The notes under the pieces: generated by a model
Seen by the model: only the letters and a program-made list of their open reading frames with translations
Databases searched by the model: none
What the model was told of the DNA's origin: nothing
Made by a program: the position numbers and the translations under genes
Part shown: one piece after another, positions 60,773 through 64,000 of the stretch
Layout of the letters: the number at the start of each line of letters is the position of its first letter
Position numbering within the stretch: position 1 is the first letter of the stretch
Assembly: GCF_014174155.1 (NCBI RefSeq)
Contig: NZ_JABEQM010000009.1
Location: 1-64,000, forward strand
Origin: Gluconacetobacter tumulisoli
Lineage (GTDB): Bacteria > Pseudomonadota > Alphaproteobacteria > Acetobacterales > Acetobacteraceae
Direction of reading: 5' to 3'
DNA length: 64,000 nucleotides

Positions 60773-61452
60773 CAGATCTGGGACACGATAGTCTGGACAT
60801 GGGCGATCTGGCCCGAAAGATCCGGCGGCGCCGGAAACGCGCCGTCGAGAAGCGCCGTGCCGACTGTAAAACCGGCGGCCCCTGCCGAGGCGATGGCCCG
60901 GATCCGCTCTGCTCGATCGAGCGAGCCGGCGACAATGACGGGCTTGTCCGCCACGGCGGCGCAGACCCGTCGCAACACATTCGGCACGTCTCCAGCAAAC
61001 CGATAGGCCAGCAGATCCAACCCGTGCACGCCCGGCCGGGAAGCGAGATCGACCGCGCTGCGCACGATCTCGGCCTCGGTCCCTTCGAGAATGCTGGGAT
61101 GCCCGCTGATCCGGCCGGGAAAGGGGTAATAGCGGATCGTCGTGCCGTCCAGCAGCCGCAGCGCGTCATCGACATGCGTGCCGCCCAGCAGATAATCGAC
61201 GCCCAGATCGATCCCGGCCTGCACCGAGCGAAGCTCGCTATCACGATCGAGCGAGACGACTTCGAGATAAATCTTCGCCCCGGCCCGCCGGATCGTGCTG
61301 GCAAGCGTCTGGAGCGCCACAAAGGGCAGGCCGATATCCTTGAATCCGATATGGCGTATACCCGCGGCGCGGGCGGTTTCGACCAACTCGGCAGCATTCT
61401 CTATCGTCCGGTCATGGCGCGTCAGCATGAAGATGAAATCGGGTTCGGTCAT
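60772..61452 (-). CDS. TIM-barrel protein of the pdxA2 operon
   Basis: The product has 226 residues. It starts TEPDFIFMLTRHDRTIENA and includes GIRHIGFKDIGLPF, YLLGGTHVDDALRLL and the phosphate-binding end VIVAGSLDRAERIRAIASAG followed by GFTVGTALLDG, which fits a HisA/TrpF-like TIM barrel with a C-terminal phosphate grip. The ATG at 61452 overlaps pdxA2 by 4 bases. It probably acts on a phosphorylated product of the PdxA2 dehydrogenase; no characterised reaction is known to me. Confidence 0.7.
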   Translation of the reverse strand: MTEPDFIFMLTRHDRTIENAAELVETARAAGIRHIGFKDIGLPFVALQTLASTIRRAGAKIYLEVVSLDRDSELRSVQAGIDLGVDYLLGGTHVDDALRLLDGTTIRYYPFPGRISGHPSILEGTEAEIVRSAVDLASRPGVHGLDLLAYRFAGDVPNVLRRVCAAVADKPVIVAGSLDRAERIRAIASAGAAGFTVGTALLDGAFPAPPDLSGQIAHVQTIVSQI

Positions 61453-62471
61453 GCTGCGGCTCCTGGCCTCGGAACGGGTATGGTGAGGCGACAGGCGCAG
61501 TCGAATGCAGTCTCCAGGCTGGACGGATCCGCGATGCCGCGCCCCGCGATATCGAAGGCGGTGCCGTGGTCGGGGCTGGTGCGGATGAAGGGCAGTCCGA
61601 GCGTGATGTTCACACCCTGCGCCAGGCCCATATATTTCACCGGAATCAGTCCCTGGTCGTGGTATTGCGCGACCACGACATCGAAGCGTTTTTCCCGCGC
61701 CTGCATGAACACCGTGTCGCCGGGCCACGGACCGGACGCGTCGATGCCCTCGCTCCGCGCCTGTGCGATGGCGGGCGCGATGATGCGGGCTTCCTCCTCG
61801 CCGAACAGGCCGCCTTCCCCGGCGTGGGGATTGAGGCCCGCCACGGCGACGCGCGGGCGTGCGATGCCCAGCGCGCGTGCGCCCGCCTGGGCGAGGCGGA
61901 TCGCCGTCATCTGGGCGGGAAAGTCGGCGCGCCGGATCGCGTCCCGCAGCGAACAATGGATGGTCACCAGCACGACGCGGATATCCTCGTTCGCCAGCAT
62001 CATGGCGACGCGCGCGCCGCCGGCCTGTTCGGCGAGGATTTCCGTATGGCCCGGATAATGCAATCCGGCGGCGGCGAGCGCCTCCTTGTGGATCGGCGCA
62101 GTGACGATGCCCCGGATCGCGCCATCCCTGGCCATCTGGATGGCGGTGCTGATCGCCGCATAGGCGGCACGGCCGCTTTCGGCACTGATACGCCCCACGG
62201 GCGGCAGGGCCACGCATTCCGATGACGCCAGCACATTCAGCACCCCGTCATCGAACCGGGCCTCGGCCGGCGTCGCGACCCGGCGCACCCGCGCCGCCGG
62301 GTCGAGCGCGGCCAGGACATGGCGCATCACCATCGGGTCACCGACGACGATCCAGCGCCGTTGCGCCGGTCGCCGCAGGAACATCCGGGCCACGATCTCC
62401 GGCCCGATCCCTGCAGGATCGCCCATCGTGACGGCCAGCGGCCGGGCATCAAGGGAAGCACTCTCGATCAT
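61449..62471 (-). CDS. pdxA2: PdxA2-like 4-phospho-hydroxyacid dehydrogenase
   Basis: The protein has 340 residues from the ATG at 62471. PLAVTMGDPAGIGPEIVAR opens the chain. The metal-binding and catalytic stretches are GIVTAPIHKEAL, YPGHTEILAEQ, AGLNPHAGEGG, VVAQYHDQGLIPVKYMG and RTSPDHGTAFDIAG. PdxA oxidises 4-phospho-L-threonine in vitamin B6 synthesis, while PdxA2 paralogues act on D-threonate 4-phosphate and similar acids. The operon context (LysR, barrel, cupin, no pdxJ or ksgA) favours the catabolic PdxA2 role. The kinase that would make the substrate is not seen. Confidence 0.85.
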   Translation of the reverse strand: MIESASLDARPLAVTMGDPAGIGPEIVARMFLRRPAQRRWIVVGDPMVMRHVLAALDPAARVRRVATPAEARFDDGVLNVLASSECVALPPVGRISAESGRAAYAAISTAIQMARDGAIRGIVTAPIHKEALAAAGLHYPGHTEILAEQAGGARVAMMLANEDIRVVLVTIHCSLRDAIRRADFPAQMTAIRLAQAGARALGIARPRVAVAGLNPHAGEGGLFGEEEARIIAPAIAQARSEGIDASGPWPGDTVFMQAREKRFDVVVAQYHDQGLIPVKYMGLAQGVNITLGLPFIRTSPDHGTAFDIAGRGIADPSSLETAFDCACRLTIPVPRPGAAA

Positions 62472-62546
62472 GATGGTGAGAATAGCGGAACGGTCCAAAG
62501 GGAAAATCGATATGAACTGACCCGTTCCGATGATAAAAACTGACCA

Positions 62547-63410
62547 ATGAAGCGATCCGACATCCCATCGCTCGACGATCTGCGTGCGTTCGAGGTCGTA
62601 ACGCGCCTCGGCTCGATGCGGGCAGCCGCCACGGAACTGGCCCTGACGCATGGCGCAGTCAGCCGCCGGATGTCCAAGCTGGCTGCCGACCTGAAACTGC
62701 AGTTGCTGGAGCCGGACGGGCGCGGCGTGCGGCCGACCAGGGAAGGCGCGCGTTTGGCAGAAGCGGCGACCGACGCGCTGAAGGGGATAGCGGCGGCGCT
62801 GGCCGAGATCAGGTCGTCGTCCGGTGCGCAACCGATCGTGCTGTCCTGCGAACGGTCGCTGGCGATGCGCTGGCTGATCCCGCGGCTGTCCGACTTCCAG
62901 GATCGCCATCCCGGCATCGACGTGCATCTCTCGACCGGCGGCGGCGCGCTGGATTTCGCGCGCGACCGCGTCACGTTGGCGATCCGGCGCCTCGATTTCC
63001 CGCTCGATCCCGACTGGGCCGTCACCACACTCGTGCCGGAGGCGGTCGGGCCGGTCATGCGGCCCGACATGGCGGAGCGGTTCGCGGGCGGAGACTATCT
63101 GGCGCTCGGATCCCGGACCCGCCCCGAAGCATGGAAGAACTGGCTGGCGTCCCGGCCGGACATTCCAGCACCGCGCGACATTCGTTTACATGACCATCAT
63201 TTCATGATGCTGGAAGCCGCCGCCAATGGCCTGGGCGTCGCCCTGTCGCCCCGGATCATCGCGGCGGACGAAGTCGCGAACGGGCGGCTTCTGGCGCCGG
63301 CCGGATTCGATGCGGACGGAACGGATTATGCGTTAATCCGGCCCAGGGGCACGCAGGTGGCGGAAAGCGTGGAGAGTCTCGAGAGGTGGCTCGCGCAACA
63401 GGCAGGATAA
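62547..63410 (+). CDS. LysR-family regulator divergent from pdxA2
   Basis: The protein has 287 residues of the GcvA-like subgroup. PSLDDLRAFEVVTRLGSMRA and LTHGAVSRRMSKLAADLKLQ form the DNA-binding domain, and RDIRLHDHHFMMLEAAANGL lies in the effector domain. It diverges from pdxA2 over 75 bases, which must contain both promoters and the operator. Likely controls the pdxA2 / barrel / cupin operon. Confidence 0.9.
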   Translation: MKRSDIPSLDDLRAFEVVTRLGSMRAAATELALTHGAVSRRMSKLAADLKLQLLEPDGRGVRPTREGARLAEAATDALKGIAAALAEIRSSSGAQPIVLSCERSLAMRWLIPRLSDFQDRHPGIDVHLSTGGGALDFARDRVTLAIRRLDFPLDPDWAVTTLVPEAVGPVMRPDMAERFAGGDYLALGSRTRPEAWKNWLASRPDIPAPRDIRLHDHHFMMLEAAANGLGVALSPRIIAADEVANGRLLAPAGFDADGTDYALIRPRGTQVAESVESLERWLAQQAG

Positions 63411-63559
63411 TCCGTCTGGCCGGAGCCGGGATACGGGTTTTCGCTCTCCTCTGCCATAACCCCGAAAAGGCTCTTTCCCGCAGGCAATCAGCCACTCGCG
63501 TACAGGTCTCCTGGGGCATGATGATAACGGGCGAAAAGCGGACATCGTCCGGCGGAGGA

Positions 63560-64000
63560 TTACCAACTGTAGGTGATCTTTCCGATCACGTTCCGGTTCG
63601 CGCCGATATAGCAACCCGTGTCCGCCGAGGTGCATCCAGGATAGTAACGCGTGTTCAGAAGATTCTGGGCCGTGACCTGCAACAGCATCCCCTTCAGCCG
63701 GGGTACCATTGCGTCAAGCGCGTACTGGGCCTGCGCATCCACGAGCGTGTAGCTCGGGGACACATACTCAAGCGTGTTATCGACCAGAGTATTGCCATTG
63801 TAACGCACGCCCGCACCGATCCCGAAACCCTGCAACGGACCGCTGTGAAGATCATAATGTCCCCAGACGGAAAACGTCTGCTTCGGTACGGAAGTGGGAC
63901 GCTCCCCGGTCAGGTCACCACTTCCCTTGGTATAAGCTACATCCTGGTAGGTATAGGCGGCGATGATATTCAGATTGCGCGTCAGGTCGACATGCGCTTC
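63560..64000 (-). CDS. TonB-dependent siderophore-type receptor, C-terminal part (cut by right edge)
   Basis: The last 146 codons of an outer-membrane receptor run in from the right edge. Beta-barrel strands are seen in FGIGAGVRYNGNTLVDN and LLQVTAQNLLNTRYYPGC, and the C-terminal VIGKITYSW ends in an aromatic residue, as required for outer-membrane insertion. The NLLN-x-RYY-x-x-C and the later C-x-GANR stretch are typical of ferric siderophore receptors. The plug domain lies outside the window. Confidence 0.88.
   Translation of the reverse strand, partial: EAHVDLTRNLNIIAAYTYQDVAYTKGSGDLTGERPTSVPKQTFSVWGHYDLHSGPLQGFGIGAGVRYNGNTLVDNTLEYVSPSYTLVDAQAQYALDAMVPRLKGMLLQVTAQNLLNTRYYPGCTSADTGCYIGANRNVIGKITYSW

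Noticed and set aside
1-64000. CRISPR arrays, rRNA operons and complete insertion sequences
   Set aside because: No regularly spaced repeats, no rRNA-like sequence, and no transposase frame with terminal inverted repeats were recognised on either strand.

Overview
The window is high-GC DNA from an alphaproteobacterium. Its gene content best fits an acetic-acid-bacterium-like member of the Acetobacteraceae: a cyanide-insensitive bd oxidase, a YdeP-type molybdoenzyme, several TonB receptor and LysR pairs, and a chromosomal-type trb conjugation cluster. This placement is inference; a sphingomonad-like host cannot be excluded without a search. No rRNA, complete tRNA or CRISPR array was seen.

Region 1 (1-13.9 kb, minus strand). 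A TonB-dependent receptor runs off the left edge. Next to it lies an almost gapless array of 14 genes, transcribed from 13863 down to 656. It encodes a bd-type quinol oxidase (cioA, cioB and a 49-residue DUF2474 subunit), a nitrate-reductase-associated-type protein, a YdeP-like formate dehydrogenase homologue, the molybdenum cofactor genes moeA, moaA, moaC, mobA, moaD and moaE, the sulfurtransferase fdhD, an FUSC-type exporter and a LysR regulator. It reads as one unit that makes, matures and electrically connects a molybdoenzyme.

Region 2 (13.9-24.3 kb). A divergent plus-strand operon encodes a DyP peroxidase carrying an encapsulin-targeting tail, followed by its encapsulin shell. Several small stress-type genes follow, one with a 13-bp tandem repeat in its coding end. 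Then come an NADP-dependent oxidoreductase with a divergent LysR, and three alpha/beta hydrolases (one lacking its nucleophile) facing another LysR.

Region 3 (24.3-42.3 kb). A ParDE toxin-antitoxin pair precedes a Trb-type type IV secretion cluster: traG, a CopG-like gene, trbBCDEJKLFGI and a DUF2274 gene. No relaxase is visible. A 5.1-kb block (LysE exporter, broken racemase, LysR, DoxX-like protein, NmrA protein, hexapeptide acetyltransferase, HU) separates the CopG-like gene from trbB.

Region 4 (42.3-56 kb). This is a signalling block: two GGDEF-EAL proteins (one with an MHYT sensor), an OmpR-type regulator, a protoglobin-type chemoreceptor with an N-terminal frameshift, and a large hybrid histidine kinase. 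The regulator and the kinase are each preceded by a copy of the same roughly 465-bp leader sequence. A DUF4232-like secreted protein follows.

Region 5 (56.5-64 kb). A tyrosine integrase sits beside a displaced 3' end of tRNA-Gly(GCC), which marks an element boundary. 27-bp direct repeats lie on both sides of that site, so two elements may be arranged in tandem. Beyond it are a truncated AraC-type gene, a DUF2905 protein, two small genes (one a paralogue of the gene at 16.1 kb), a cupin / TIM-barrel / pdxA2 operon with a divergent LysR, and the 3' end of a second TonB-dependent receptor cut by the right edge.
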